DNA from: Pithys albifrons albifrons
Taxonomy: Eukaryota > Chordata > Aves > Passeriformes > Thamnophilidae
NCBI RefSeq assembly: GCF_047495875.1
Contig: NC_092467.1
Location: 30,845,066-30,909,065, forward strand
Reading direction: 5' to 3'
DNA: 64,000 nucleotides
Part shown: in pieces, positions 25,201 to 37,900 of the stretch
How positions within the stretch are numbered: the first letter of the stretch is position 1
Layout: every line of letters starts with the position of its first letter
Made by a program: the position numbers and the translations under genes
The notes under the pieces: generated by a model
The model's input: only the letters and a program-made list of their open reading frames with translations
The model's database searches: none
What the model was told of the DNA's origin: nothing

Positions 25201-27662
25201 TTGGTTTTCCCATTCATGTGGTGCAACCACATCTCTGGTTGTTGTTATTATCGCTGATGTTACGGGAGCCACCAAAAACCCTGCCTGGGATCGGCACATA
25301 GGTCATGATGCCTTGGATCTGTGGGGCAGTTTTATCCCAGCAAGGGGTTGCAGTGTTTTATTGCCATTGGCAAGGGCAGTCCCTGACCAATCCACTCATC
25401 ACAGTGTCATTAATCTCAAAGAGAAAACAGTGTATTTATATATATATAGTGAGTGTTTCTAGCTACCATCACCCTGTGCCCCCATGCCAGGCATGGCTCT
25501 GGCACCTGAGCTCAGCCCTGTGCGTGGTACCATCACGGCTTGGCACGCGGGAGGAGGACTGGGCTCCGTAGAGTGTGGATTTGGGCTGGATTGGAGCCGC
25601 CGCCTGTGAAATCCACGAGGGCCTCCATTTTGTGTGCCAGGCTCTCCTGTGCGAGTCAAAATGGAGAGCGGCGCAGTTGAGCTTGGCCTAGAGCGAAGCG
25701 CGTAGGCTTGCGTTGCCCGTGGTCCCTGTGCTGCCGCCGTGCACCCAGACCCATGGCAAGGCCAGGAGGGCTATCCTGAGCTTACACATCCATCAGCTCC
25801 TCCTAAGGGGTCTCAGTCTCTTCTCTAGGTCCTTAATATCGTTAATATCCTCCCAGTCCAGGCGCTATCCTGGTGTCACAGCCCAGCCGGCACGTTGGCT
25901 CGTGCCCCGGGGAGCCGTTCCTCCTTCCCGCGGGCTTTGCTGCACATCAGTGCCATTAGATCAGAGAGATAAAATCAAGACGGGTTTAATGACATGCTCC
26001 TCTGAAAGTTTCCTGGACTTCATTGTTCATAACTTGGACCTGAGTCGGGTTATTTACACATGAGGATTAAAAAGCTGCAAACAACTGTGTGATTTTTAGG
26101 GCCTGAAAGCAATTAGCATATGTGGGTAGGAGGATACACGGCATGTCTGCGTTCCTTTAAAATATAAATCACAGTTATTTAATTATGCTTGGAGAGGGCA
26201 GATTTAAGGATATACTGCAAAATGCATTACCTATTATACCAACACGATAATCTTATTAACCTTGCTTTCTACTTTTTAATTTTATTGTGCACCCTGTACA
26301 ACTCTTATGATATCAAAAATAATTACTTGGAGAATACATGATGTCAGAGGTCCAATATGACATTTATCTTCACAAGTGAGGAGAAGGCTCTCTCTCGTGC
26401 ATTGCATGGCAGCACGAGAGGCATCCAGCAGGTCCACACCAAGGGAAGGAAGCAGGATTGGCTGTCATTGGATGCTCTTTAATGTATAAAAGTGTGTGTT
26501 TGCAGATTTGTGCTGTAACCGAGGTACAGCTTGACCAAACTTGATGCAATTCAGCGTCCTCAGGCCTCCCAAAATACGTTTTACTTGCACATGCAATACA
26601 ACTCCTGTAGGTGAGCCAGTATTTCAGGGTGAATCCATGCATCCAGCCCCGATTCCAGTTGGATCTCCTGTTAAACCCTGCATTCTCCATCCCATCCCTC
26701 TCTCTCTCTGTTTTTTATTAATCCATCTCTCCTAATGTTTGAGATGTGTTGATATTTCCCCCTTTATTTTGGGAGGGAATGGGTGAGGGTGAGGGGAAAC
26801 AAACGCCATAATAATATCCCTTTTCAGAAGAATATAGTTTAATTTTGTGTGTGCGTGCAGCAGCTGCCATTGGCAAGCTGTCGTCTTTGTTGCCATGGGC
26901 TTTTTTTTGGCATGCGTGCCAGAACATGATTGGATGTTTCAGCATGTTCACGTTTTGGGGTGAGATATATCTCTAGTGAAGCACAAAATTATCGTGGGGT
27001 TGGTGGGTGTCCAAAGTGGGATTATTTGCCCAGGTGAGCTGGCTGTGCTGGAAAGGGTCATGTGAACGTGGTACCTGGTGGTTGGTTCGTTGATGAGGGA
27101 AAACTTGCTGATGCCCTGGATTTTTTGGTAATGTAAAAAGGTGGCTTAAAAGCATCACAGGAGGGTGTATCACCGTGATCTTCTCCAGCAGGACACGCTC
27201 AGGGTACAATGGGAAGGCCCTGGTGTTACCTGGGGGAACCAGTTTTTGGTTTTTTCCTGCCCATCTCACTTACCTGGTCCATGGGAAGGTTGTGTCCATC
27301 CCTGGCTCTCGCTGCCACTGCGGGGAGCTGGGTGGTGGTACCAGTGAGCTTGTGCTGCCCAAACCTGGCTGATACAGAGGTGCCTGCAGGGATGAAACAC
27401 ACCTTCCACAGGCGTGAAACCAGCACGGCATCACCCATGAGAGCTGCAGGTGACAGCACATCCTCTGGACCTGCAACTGTGGCACTGAGCCCTGACCACA
27501 GAGGTGTAGCCAGTGTTGTTCCTGCTCCTTAGTTTTTCATCCATTTGTCCATAAGATACATATCCATAAGATGCCCATAACATCAGTATCTAAAAAAAGT
27601 CTAAACCTGCTCTGCACCATCCTTGCTGCTCATCCCAGCTGCTGTCACCCCATGTTCAGTAT
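22264..27662. other. Intron 2 segment, mostly unique
   Basis: Unique AT-rich DNA with moderate-GC islands around 24.0 and 25.5-25.9 kb. Short ORFs occur by chance. No CR1 or other repeat is recognised over more than 5 kb. Confidence 0.5.
22620..22628 (-). promoter_or_regulatory. Perfect TCAAGGTCA (ERR/SF-1 type) site
   Basis: TGACCTTGA on the plus strand is the exact reverse complement of TCAAGGTCA, the optimal monomeric site for ERR and NR5A receptors. It lies ~0.5 kb from the half-site cluster. Confidence 0.3.
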
Positions 27663-27710
27663 GGTTGGATTCAGTCATCTTAAAGGTCTTTCCAACCTTC
27701 CATGATTCTA
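27663..27710 (+). mobile_element. CR1 LINE 3'-end remnant (~48 bp)
   Basis: GTTGGATTCAGTCATCTTAA followed by AGGTCTTTCCAACCTTCCAT and GATTCTA matches the sense-strand CR1 terminus. Everything upstream has decayed or was never inserted. Confidence 0.75.
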
Positions 27711-30700
27711 AGCAGCCCATGATGGGAGAGCAGAAGTGCTCTTCAGCCTGGGAAACCCACCATGTGGGATGATTGCCAGGTGGAAAATGCATTTACAAAC
27801 TCAGGAGGAATATTTCTTAAGGACTCATCTCCATACAGCTCAGATTAGTCCTAAACCAGAGCTCCTGGCAAGGCAAAAGTTTTTGGGGTGAGTGCAGGCT
27901 CTGTGCACAGTGTGCCGAAGGCTTCAGGAACAAAAAAGGGACGAAGAACTAAATGCAAAGTGTTGAGACAGCCTTATTCATGTTGTGTTTTTCCACATCT
28001 ACCGATTTAGTCTTGTGTATGAGGGACAGATAATGAGCCGTGTGAGCTTTGTGATAAACATCGCGCCTGGTTAAATCCCTGTTTTCGTGTTTAAAACACC
28101 TTGTAATGCACTGAAAGAACAGGGTTGCACCCCTGTAGGGGTATCAAAAGGCAGGTTAGGTAGTTGCTGTGTTTATTTTCAAGATGAGCACTTACTGGAG
28201 ATTTTAAAGCAGAAAAACATTGTCAATCAGATTTCATCCTAAGGTTATTTGTTCGAAATTTGTCTGATCTTTTTACCTGAGAAGGTTTTAATTTGATATG
28301 GAAGAAAATGGTCAAATCCCCGAGTGATGCTGGAAACTTAGAGTAAAATTTAAATGTAATTCAGGTTGAGTTGCTCTTGTTTTTGTATTGTTTGTTTTTC
28401 TCTTTTTTTCTTGAAAGCCAAAGTAGTTTCAAGTAAATCAGAAGAAAGAAATCTTTGTATTGGGATGCTTTTCTAAAGCCCAGCTATTGTTGGGGTGCTT
28501 TTAGGGAGGATGGTCACTGCAATGCTTTTATTGTGTGATGACAAGGACTTTTCCTGATGCCACAAGGACTTCATTAAAAATAGCCAACAAACCTACTTAT
28601 GTTTGGTTTTGTGTTAAAAAGTAAAAAGTAGTTGTTGCTTAGCTGAGAAGTAAATACCACATAATTTTATTTGAAAATCTGTCTGGTCGGGGCAGCATCA
28701 GCCTCAGTAGCAGCTGAACCCCTGCAAACAGAAGTTGAGTATTGCTAGAAGAGCTGGGAAAAACACTGGGCAGTCAGTTAAGAGTGGGATTTTTGTGGTC
28801 AAGTCTTCCTTTTTTTCCTTAGATAAGGGCACCAGCTTCAACAGCTCTGGTTAAGGTTGTTCCCAGGCAGATGCAATTACAAACACCCAGTCACAGAGCT
28901 TGGTGCTGTTTGGGAATGCATTCTTTCATCTTGGAAGTGCATCTTCGAGGTGTCTGTTCTTTCCAATAGTGATGCAGGAGTGTGATTGATAGGCAAAATT
29001 GATTGATAGGCTCAATGCCCTCTTTAAACATGGAAATTGTTACTTTTTTCTTCCAAAGCTGGAGGTGAAAATCATGGTTGGAACTGTGGACCAGTTGTTT
29101 TTCATATGCATGGTCTTATATTCTTCCCTAAAAGAGTGAGGTCAGTCTCACAGTGGTGAGCAGCCCCAGGGTGTGAAGCCGTCTCTCCATGGGATGAGGA
29201 TGATACAATCAGGGTCCCTGTTCTGTCCTGGAGCTTGGTTACCTGCTTGGTCCTGTATGGTGCAGTGAAGGATGCTGTGGGCATTGCCCTGGAAAAGAAC
29301 AAATACAGACAGTTTTAATTCCTGAACGTCCTGTTGGTAGGGTAGGTTTCTATGAAATGGATCAATAGGAAAGTGTTGCTTTTCTGCCTGTTCATGGCTG
29401 GATCTCTCCCTGCTTTCACCCTTTGCAGGTGACTTTGCCCAGGGCTTGGGGCTGAGTTATCCTTGGCTGCACAGTCCCTTCATCCTCAGTTTGTGCTGGT
29501 CCATCCTGGCTCAGGGTTCCGGCAGTGCCGCCACCAGCAGCAGGGGTGGGCAGAGGAAAGGCATGAATGCCCATGATGCAAAGTCAGGACACACAGGACA
29601 TTTGGAGAGAGTGAAATGATTCAGAGTTTGAAAAGAAAACTGGATGTTTCTGTCCACATGGTTCTAAAATACAGAGTAGCGATACCTTGGAGCTGATAAA
29701 TGGACTTTGAAAGCCTCAAAAAACTTTCTCTGGTTGCAGAAGCAGTATTTAATATTAATAATGTTTCTTCATTAAAAAAGATTAGGGGTTTCTCAGACAG
29801 TCTTTCTCATGTACATAATTTTTTGAACAAGCTTCATCTACCTTAGAAACTTCTCCAGGGAACTTTCCAGCTCTGTGCCGGGGCCGCTGGCACGGCTCGA
29901 GGACAGGTCAGTGGCTGTGGAGGCTTTTAACATTTTAATTGCCTTCCTACACCAGTTGCAGCTATGACCTGTTTGCTTGGCTTATATCTCTTTTTCATAT
30001 TTAAAAAAAAAGGAGGGAAAAAAAGAAAACAAAGGAAGTACAGTGCTGTGCACAGAACAGTTATTAAAAACAGTTGGGAAGCATATAAAAGGTACTGTTT
30101 GTGTGAGAAACGGGACAGCTGTGATGGTCTATTGGGAAAGTGTGTACAGATGGTGGTAGGGAGGGGAATGATGACTACATGGCTGATAAATGAAATACAA
30201 AAAGCATTAAATTGGTGATCTTTTTAAAGAGTACACTTTTGGTGAGCATTTTTGGTGCATCATTAGGGCTCTTTGTCTGCCTCTTATTTCGCCAGGAAGT
30301 GCGACTATCGCCGCACATTTGTGCCTCTGATTTTGTTTACAAATAAGGAGCCTGTTTAATAAATCACATACCATGGAATTATTAAAGAAGATAATTAAGC
30401 ACACGGGTTTTTCCTACATTGGGAATGGGCACGGGATCATCCTAAAGACCTGACGATTCCACAAATGCAGTTGGGCTCGAATTAGTTATGGTAACACGTG
30501 GGATTTCCTGGAGGCTAAACCAATTTCTTTGTTTTGCAAGAACTGAGACCAGTGGTGTGAGCCGGGTTCAGGGGCTGAGGTTTTGACATTTCAAAACCAT
30601 GGAAGGCAAAGCACTCCAAATTTTGCCTTTATTTTATATTATCTTGCAGTCCCAAAGGTGGTGGCACTCTGTGATGGGATGCCCAGCCATGGTATCTGGG

Positions 30701-33700
30701 AGTTTCTGGGGCTCCCAGGGAATGCAGGAACTCCTCTTTTGGAGGACATAACAAAGGGAAGACGGATGGAGGAAGATCTGGAGATAAATTTTTTCCCTAC
30801 AGTTCATAGGAGAGGGATTCTCATCTTTCAGTCCTTAGCAGAGCCTTTTCATGTCCCTTATCAGGAATCTTATCTATTGGGGGCTGACGGAAATTAAGGC
30901 AGTATCTGTGTATTTCTGCACACTGCTCTAGAGATGGTCACTCAAATACTGCAAACCTCGGCATGGATTGTTTTTAAACTAATGGGCAAAATAATCCCCT
31001 TCCTCCCGGTATTTCATCCAGTTTCCAGCTGAAATAATTTTTGGTTTCCCTTTGCCTTCCCTCTCACCCACCCGTTGCTTCGTGTTCCTGCTCATTGTTT
31101 CTGGGTGCCATCAACAGATGAAAGCATTTTCCTTAATAATAAATAGTCTTTGGTAATGCCGCGCTTTTCCATGTGTCCGGCCGCCCCATGAGCCCTGGCC
31201 ATGTCATTGTCCCTCCCTCAGGGGACACAGACCACGGGCAGCCTCAGATCCTTGTCTTAGGGGTGGCTTCAAAAAGCTGGAAAAAAAGAAGTTCACCAAG
31301 CCTCCATAAGAACCTGCTCATAGGGAATTTTTCCAGTGCCCCATTGGTGCAGGTTTATTGATATTCTGAATTTTGTTGCTCTGCAAACCTTCCAAAACTG
31401 TAACACACCACTTTGGGGATTATTTCTTCTCCTGACACAGTATCACAAACTCCTCTTGTTACCAGACTTGATGAACGACATGTTTCACTGTGCCTTGTTT
31501 TGGGCCAAGTAGATTTTCTTCTGCATTTTCTTGGAATGTAGAGAAAAAGAAAGATTTTTAAAAGGTTTAATGTGAAGAAAACGTATGACAACTTGATAGA
31601 TTGCTTGGGATTTCAGTGCAGTAATTGTATAAAGTAGGTTGCAATTTTTTTTTTACAGATGCAATGTATTAAGAAGAACAATAGACAAAGAGATGTAAAG
31701 CACGGGGATGGAGAGACTATCTTGGCCAGCCTTTACAAATTTGTTCCAAATTTCAATTATTAAATATCACAAAAACATATTTATTGTAGTAACACTGTAC
31801 ATTTTCTTGGCTGATTGGAGCTTGAGTCATTTGAGGGGTTTTTTGAACCCCAGAATGTAAATATGCTTCACCTCTTACCAAGAAAATTGCATTTGCAGGT
31901 CATGGTGGAGGGATGATTTAGAAATATCTGGGCATGTAGGAAATGCCTGGATTTAAAGGTAATTTGTTCGAATAATATGTTATTTTTTTATCAGTATGTG
32001 TTCTCTCCTATGGCTTCATTATGCAGACAGTCCAAGAGGTCTCCTAAGAGCTGCACTGGTGGGTACCGAGAGGCAGAAGAAACCAGCAGCTCTTTACAAT
32101 GCTGCTGTGGTGACTCTTGGTGATACTGGTCAGTCTTGGTGATTCTGGCCTTGCAACTTTGTCAGCTGGAGACACAAACGAGGATGTGTTTTAGGAATAT
32201 GGAGGTTTTCCTCCTTTTCTGCAGTTCGCAAGTTGTCTCCTTGGCTCAATGAGGGAAAGCCAAATTGCTCTGCTAGCTTGCACAAAAGTGGTTTTACCCA
32301 CCATCCCTAACAGCAGAATTAGGCTCTGAGCTGCTGGGAACCAGTGCATGGATATCCTCCCTCCAGAGCCTTATCGGAGCAGGTGGGTGCAGAACTTGCC
32401 CTCCGTTATTCAGCCAGTTTCAGTCTCTCCTTTGGAATGTGCTGCCAACCACGAGAGGAAGGGGCAGCAACAAAATATCTGGGGTCCTTGGATACTGCCC
32501 TGAGCTTTGAAAGAAAAGGTTAATTCTTCCTAAAGCAGTGATTTGTGTCTTTGATTAGTTACTAATTATGCACTCAGAGAAATAATTCTGTAATGATCGC
32601 AGTTGACGAGAGAGCCCAGCCACACTGTACGGCTGTGATTTACAACTTGTGTTTCTAAACTTTTCTTTTTCTTTTTTTTTTTTCACTGTAGTGGTCTTGG
32701 TCTTGCCCAGAACAGGGGACCTCAGCTCTATTTGAGATCGGGTAGGGCCCACTCCCAGAGCTAGAGCCCCATTCCTGGTAGGGACTGGGCAAAGCGATGC
32801 TACTCCCATCAGCAGACTATAGGAAGGCAACTATTAAGAGTAGACAGCTATTAAGCAGTCAGGTTTTTATTATGCTTTAGTGTTTTGTTTAAGTCTGCTC
32901 TTAATTGGTTGATTAATGTAAGCGAGGTCCTTTTCTCCCCCACTATCTCTACAGATGGCAAATGGTAGGTCCCAACTGTCATTGTGCGCAAAAAAGGTTA
33001 TGGTTCAAAGTCAGAGATCCAGAGATACCACGATAATCAATCATAGGAACTTGTCTTGCTGTGCCCAGCCAGGCAAAAGTTAGGCTTGGTAGGAACATTC
33101 CCTCCAAACCCATCCAGAGGAATTCCTTTACACTTTATTTTTAGGGGCCAAGTTGCTGCAAACTTCTTGTGGCCAGATCTGGGGCATTTCGATAAATCCC
33201 AGCAGAGCCACGGCACCGGCGCATGGATGGGGCTCCTCTTCTGGGCACCCTTCTCCTTGGCAGGGTCTGTATGAAAGCAGGAGGTGCAGCCTGTGAGCCT
33301 CACTGCTAAAAAATGAGTCCAGGAGAAATATCTGCTTTAGAGAATTGCCTTCAAACACGTACCTTTGAAACTTTTTTCTTTTTTTAATCTAAGAGGATGA
33401 TTTATTAAGGCTAACTTCCTTCCCAGGATGAAGCATAGAATTATGTTTCTGGTATTGATCTCTAAAGAGGATTTGCATTTTATTCATACTATAAAAGTGC
33501 TTTTAATGGAGACATCGCGGTAATTGAATTTATACTGTGTGTAACTATCGAAGTATCTTTTTAATTATTTTATGTTATGTAATACAATAACTAAATCTAA
33601 AGCCTGTGAAAGGGGATGGCTGTACTCTGTCCTTAGGAGTAACATATATAGCTTTTAATATTCTAACGGTGGAATGCAGTTAAGGACATTCTTTATTTGA

Positions 33701-33716
33701 GGGGAAAAAAAAAAAA
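27711..33716. other. Intron 2 segment, mostly unique
   Basis: AT-rich unique DNA. A small direct repeat GATTGATAGGC occurs at 28984-28994 and 29001-29011. No gene, RNA or recognisable transposon is seen. Confidence 0.5.
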
Positions 33717-33736
33717 GAGGAGAGAGAGAGAGAGAG
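33703..33736 (+). repeat. A-run followed by (AG)n microsatellite
   Basis: An A run leads into about ten AG dinucleotides. It is a simple repeat only. Confidence 0.85.
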
Positions 33737-33962
33737 CGGAGAAAGATTTCATTACATTCCGCACAGTATGAGACTAAGTCAAAGTAGTTTTGCTAATTAA
33801 ATTCAATTGCTATCCATTAGACCAATGGAATGAGATGAATCTACCATATAGCTGACACAGCACAGGTATGCAATTTGGCTAAATGGCCATTCCGGAGCTG
33901 CAGCACGGCTTCCTCCACTCGCTCGTTTTTCCAGGCTCACCATTTCTGCACGGAGAGGAGCC

Positions 33963-34116
33963 GAGCAGCCCCCAGTACCTCTTGGGGGGCACGGCCACGT
34001 GTTTGGATAGGCAGGATCATGGGCCAAGCACTCACTGCTGAGCACCCCCCAGTACTTCTTGGGGTGCACGGCCATGTGTTTGGATAGGCAGGATCATGGG
34101 CCAAGCGCTGCTTCCG
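33963..34116 (+). repeat. 77-bp tandem duplication
   Basis: Two copies (33963-34039 and 34040-34116) share the order CCAGTACYTCTTGGGG, CACGGCCAYGTGTTTGGATA, GGCAGGATCATGGGCCAAGC with few differences. It is a recent local tandem duplication and has no relation to known elements that I recognise. Confidence 0.92.
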
Positions 34117-34949
34117 AGCACTTCAACATGTACTGCAGTGAACTCACAAAGTCTGAAGGCGATGGGGAGATGGGTGGAGGATATTTTTCTGGGTTAATTC
34201 ATGGATATTTTCCTTTTCTCTGCCTGCGATGAGCTCCATGTGTTGCATCCAGCCCTCCAGCAGCTGCTGAGAGAGCAAGTCTGAGTTACCAAAATGAAAC
34301 ACAGTGAGCAGTGTACATGTGCCGGCGTTTTGGCATATTGTACTACTTGGGGAGATCTTGTATGTCAGACAGAGAAGTCTCCTACCCCAGTGAAATGACA
34401 AGAATACCTCTCAAGCATTGGCGGAGGCAAAATTTTGACAGCCAGCAAGGCTGCGATGCTGCTGAGCGCACAGATTTACACTTCCTGCCAAGATTAAAAC
34501 GGGCTAAACCCAAAAAGGGTATTAAGGATTGTCACTTTAGGAAGAAATAACGCCTTAGTGTAATGTGTGGAGGCGATTGGCCTTCCAATAATTTTATTTC
34601 CTGAGATCTCACAAGCTCATGTGTAATGGTTGGTATGTTCAGGTTGGGACTGGCAGGACAGGAAAATAAAAAATAAACTTGTAAGACAACTGGGATGAAA
34701 AATTTTCCACCTCCTTTTCTTTGATGCTGGCGCTGAAGTTCCAGCTTTGCCTCTCACTGGAGCGAATCTCAGCAAAGTCTGGGGAGTTCGGTGTGAATGA
34801 AGCCTCTGAACTTCTCTTTCTGCTTCTGATTAACTGCTGTAGTGTATTTTCCTTCAAGCTATATTTAGTGAAAGGGAAAAAATCGCCAAGTTGGGCTGAA
34901 AAAAGGCCCGGCAGAAAGCTGGTCATTTAAGCCTCTCTTTGCTGTTCGA

Positions 34950-34994
34950 TATCCTTAAACTTCCTTCCGATGGTATCCTTAAACTTCCTTCCGA
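34950..34994 (+). repeat. Perfect 21-bp direct repeat, 24-bp offset
   Basis: The 21-bp string starting TATCCTTAAACTTCCTTCCG occurs at 34950-34970 and again at 34974-34994. It contains TTCC cores of ETS-type sites, now in four copies. Confidence 0.95.
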
Positions 34995-37900
34995 GTGCAA
35001 CTGGTGATGCTTTTTATGATCAATCTTTCAGGTCGGGGTATTTGCTCAATAGAATCCAGACAAATAAATGTAAAGAAAAGCATCCTGCTTTAAAAGAAGG
35101 AAACAATTAAACCTCCTACTTTGTTATTTACAGTAACTACCTTTTTTTACCAATTGTCGGAGTTCGAATGGAAGTAGCAGTGTGAAGAGGGAAATGTGGG
35201 AACTTTCATTTGTCGAGACTTTGCATTTCTTCTGCTTTACAGCCATCAGAAAAGAGATTGTTGTGCATTCTATTAAATACTGCCAGTATGATTAATTTAA
35301 AGGGTTACATTTTATTGAACCCTGGTGTAGATGTTCTTTGTCAACTCACATTCACTGCTAGTTAGAGTGTGTGTCGCATTTATCAAAACTTTCTGGAGCC
35401 CCTCTCACCTCATTAGCATGTGAATCTCTATTGAGCAGTTAATGTCCGTTACAGCGAGAGTGCTCAATTCTTGTTTTCAATAAGCCAGTTGTAAAATGTC
35501 AGACTGTCACTTACAATATAAAAAAGCAAAAATGATGGTATTTGTAAAAATGTTATCACCTCATAAAAACAAATTGTAAAGACATGAAAGTGATCTTGGT
35601 ATGCTTTGCTTTCAGAAGTGAGTTAGTACAGCTGCTTTAAATACCAGTTGTCTGGATTCCCACACTTTCCTACCAATGGAGAGGTTTACACAAGCATAAT
35701 TTAAGTTACAATTACCCTAATTAACATCTCATTTGCATAAATTGTTGAAGTCAAAACAACAAAGAATTGCTTAAGAAGCTTAACCCTATTTGTCCAAAAT
35801 AAAGAGATGAGTTTTCACTTTGCAATCAAAATTGGCAGGTTCATTATGTCGGAGCTGGAATACAAACTGAAGTTATACTATTAATTAATACTTTACATTT
35901 TTATGATTGGACTGTGCTTCTCCTATTTACAAGGTGTGAGATTTCAAAACATCCCACTGTTGCTGGCGGAGGTGCAGAGCTGTCAGGTGGGGAGTCCCTG
36001 GAGTCTTGCTGGAATTAGTAAACCCCAGCTCTGTCCCACTCATCCCTCTCTTTTGCACACACAAGCAAACCTTGGCTAAGTCTGCTCTGTCTGGGATGGG
36101 TACTGGGGACAAGAACACATCCAGGATATGCTGAAAGCTCTCAGCCTGGGAAGGAAGGCTTGTGGAATGGTGTGAAGAGGCCAAATGACAGTGGTGACAG
36201 TAGCACTGATGGGCCGAGAGACTCTCTGTTCTCCCATGGCAGAGCTGGCCAGTCCACCTGGCTTCTCCAAGTGTTTCCAAACTTTCCAAGGCCACTGCAA
36301 ACTTTGGTCCTTAGCTTGGAATGCAGAACACAGTGAAAGAGAACTGCAAAGTAAAGTTTCTATACTATTGATTTAGAAAAAACACAACTAACCTTCCAGT
36401 GATGGTTTTGGGGCATTGGTTTAGAGGGTCTTCCAGTGCTTCTGAGCGAGTCCTGGTCCTGCACTCTGATCCATCTCCATTGAACATCCAACTCCTGGTG
36501 CCTGCTGTGAGCAGAGAGGATGGACGAGGCTTGGCCAAAGCTGATGAAGGCAAGGGCAGGTTTTTCTTGTGGACAGCTGCTACTTTTCTGTACCTATTAA
36601 CTGTTTCCTGCAAAAAAAAAAAAAAACCAACCATTTTATGTGCCTTTGCCATAGATAGGTGCGATCACTGCTGTGATGCTCAGGGGTTTGACCAGGATGG
36701 GATGTGGGGAAACTCGTTACCCTGCGGGGACAGAGGGTGTCACGGGGTTTTGATCGGCTGTCAGGTGCCTGTGTGCCTGTGCTAATGAAAGCGTTCCCAG
36801 TCGCCGGGGCCATATTTTCCTTTCCTGTATTATCTTGTTGCAGCTTCATTAGCTAAGTCAGAGTGAATGTGCATTAGCCCAATAAAACCCTTCCTGCAGG
36901 CCTGTGATTTAGCATCCCCTCCCACCAATGCCCTCTGGATGGAGATTATCCACCGGCGTCTGCAAGTAGGTGCTGATCGATTGAACTGCGCCGGAGTCCT
37001 GTGTTGAGCTCAGGTTTAACTTGAGGTTGAACCTGTACTGGAAAGCTTTGCAAAGCAGAGATCTCTGTGAACTTGTAATTGTAAACCAGCTGAACCAAAG
37101 AGGAATCTCGCCTCGTGGTTTTGCATATTCTTTTTTAAAGATTGGGTTATAATTGAGCGGTTGACTTTCACGCGGCGCTCTTCTTTATGAGCTGGTGATT
37201 ACACAGTGTACGGCGCTCACGCTCTGAACATGAATGAATCTGCCAGTTCTACTACAGTACTCTTTATAAAATAACAAGGCTTACCAGGTGGCAAGAATTG
37301 CATAATTGAATTGGACTGAATCCTGGTTTTCCCAACCCAGAGCAGTTACACTTAGAAGTAAATTACAATTAAAAGAGACAGAATGTTTCCATTGTATTAA
37401 GAATCCTTAATAGCAAACTTTTCACCCATAAGGCTCTGTTCTCCTCCTGAAGTGTGAGAGAAATGGCTGTATGTGTCCAACTACCATTAACACTAATGGG
37501 AGCGCCGTACATAAATCCCCGCCCGGCAATGGCAGAACAGACCCCAGACGCCTTTAAAGAGGAAAGTGCTTGTAGGGGATGAATAGAGGCACACGAGTCT
37601 GTTGGTCCCTGTAACATCTGCTCTGGAAATGTGGAAGGGCTCAATTTGAGGTGTGGGTTTTCTTGAGTTTCAGGCCTTGTGAAACCAGCCCTCTGCTCCC
37701 TCAGCTGGGCTGTTCCTCCAGGGCACTGGGAGGAAGCAGATCTCAAAAGCAGATAGGAAGATGCCATGGACAGATTCGAATGCCACTAAAACCACTATTC
37801 ATTTCAGTCCTGCAGAAAGTTAAAAAAAAACAAACTGGCGCTGTTTGCCAAGAGTACCCGCACTCCTCAAGTTGTGCTCACCACTTCCTACCCTTCGGAG

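Noticed and set aside
32241..32263. Full NFI site (TTGGC...GCCAA)
   Set aside because: The two half-sites are separated by 13 bases, not the 5 required for the dimer.
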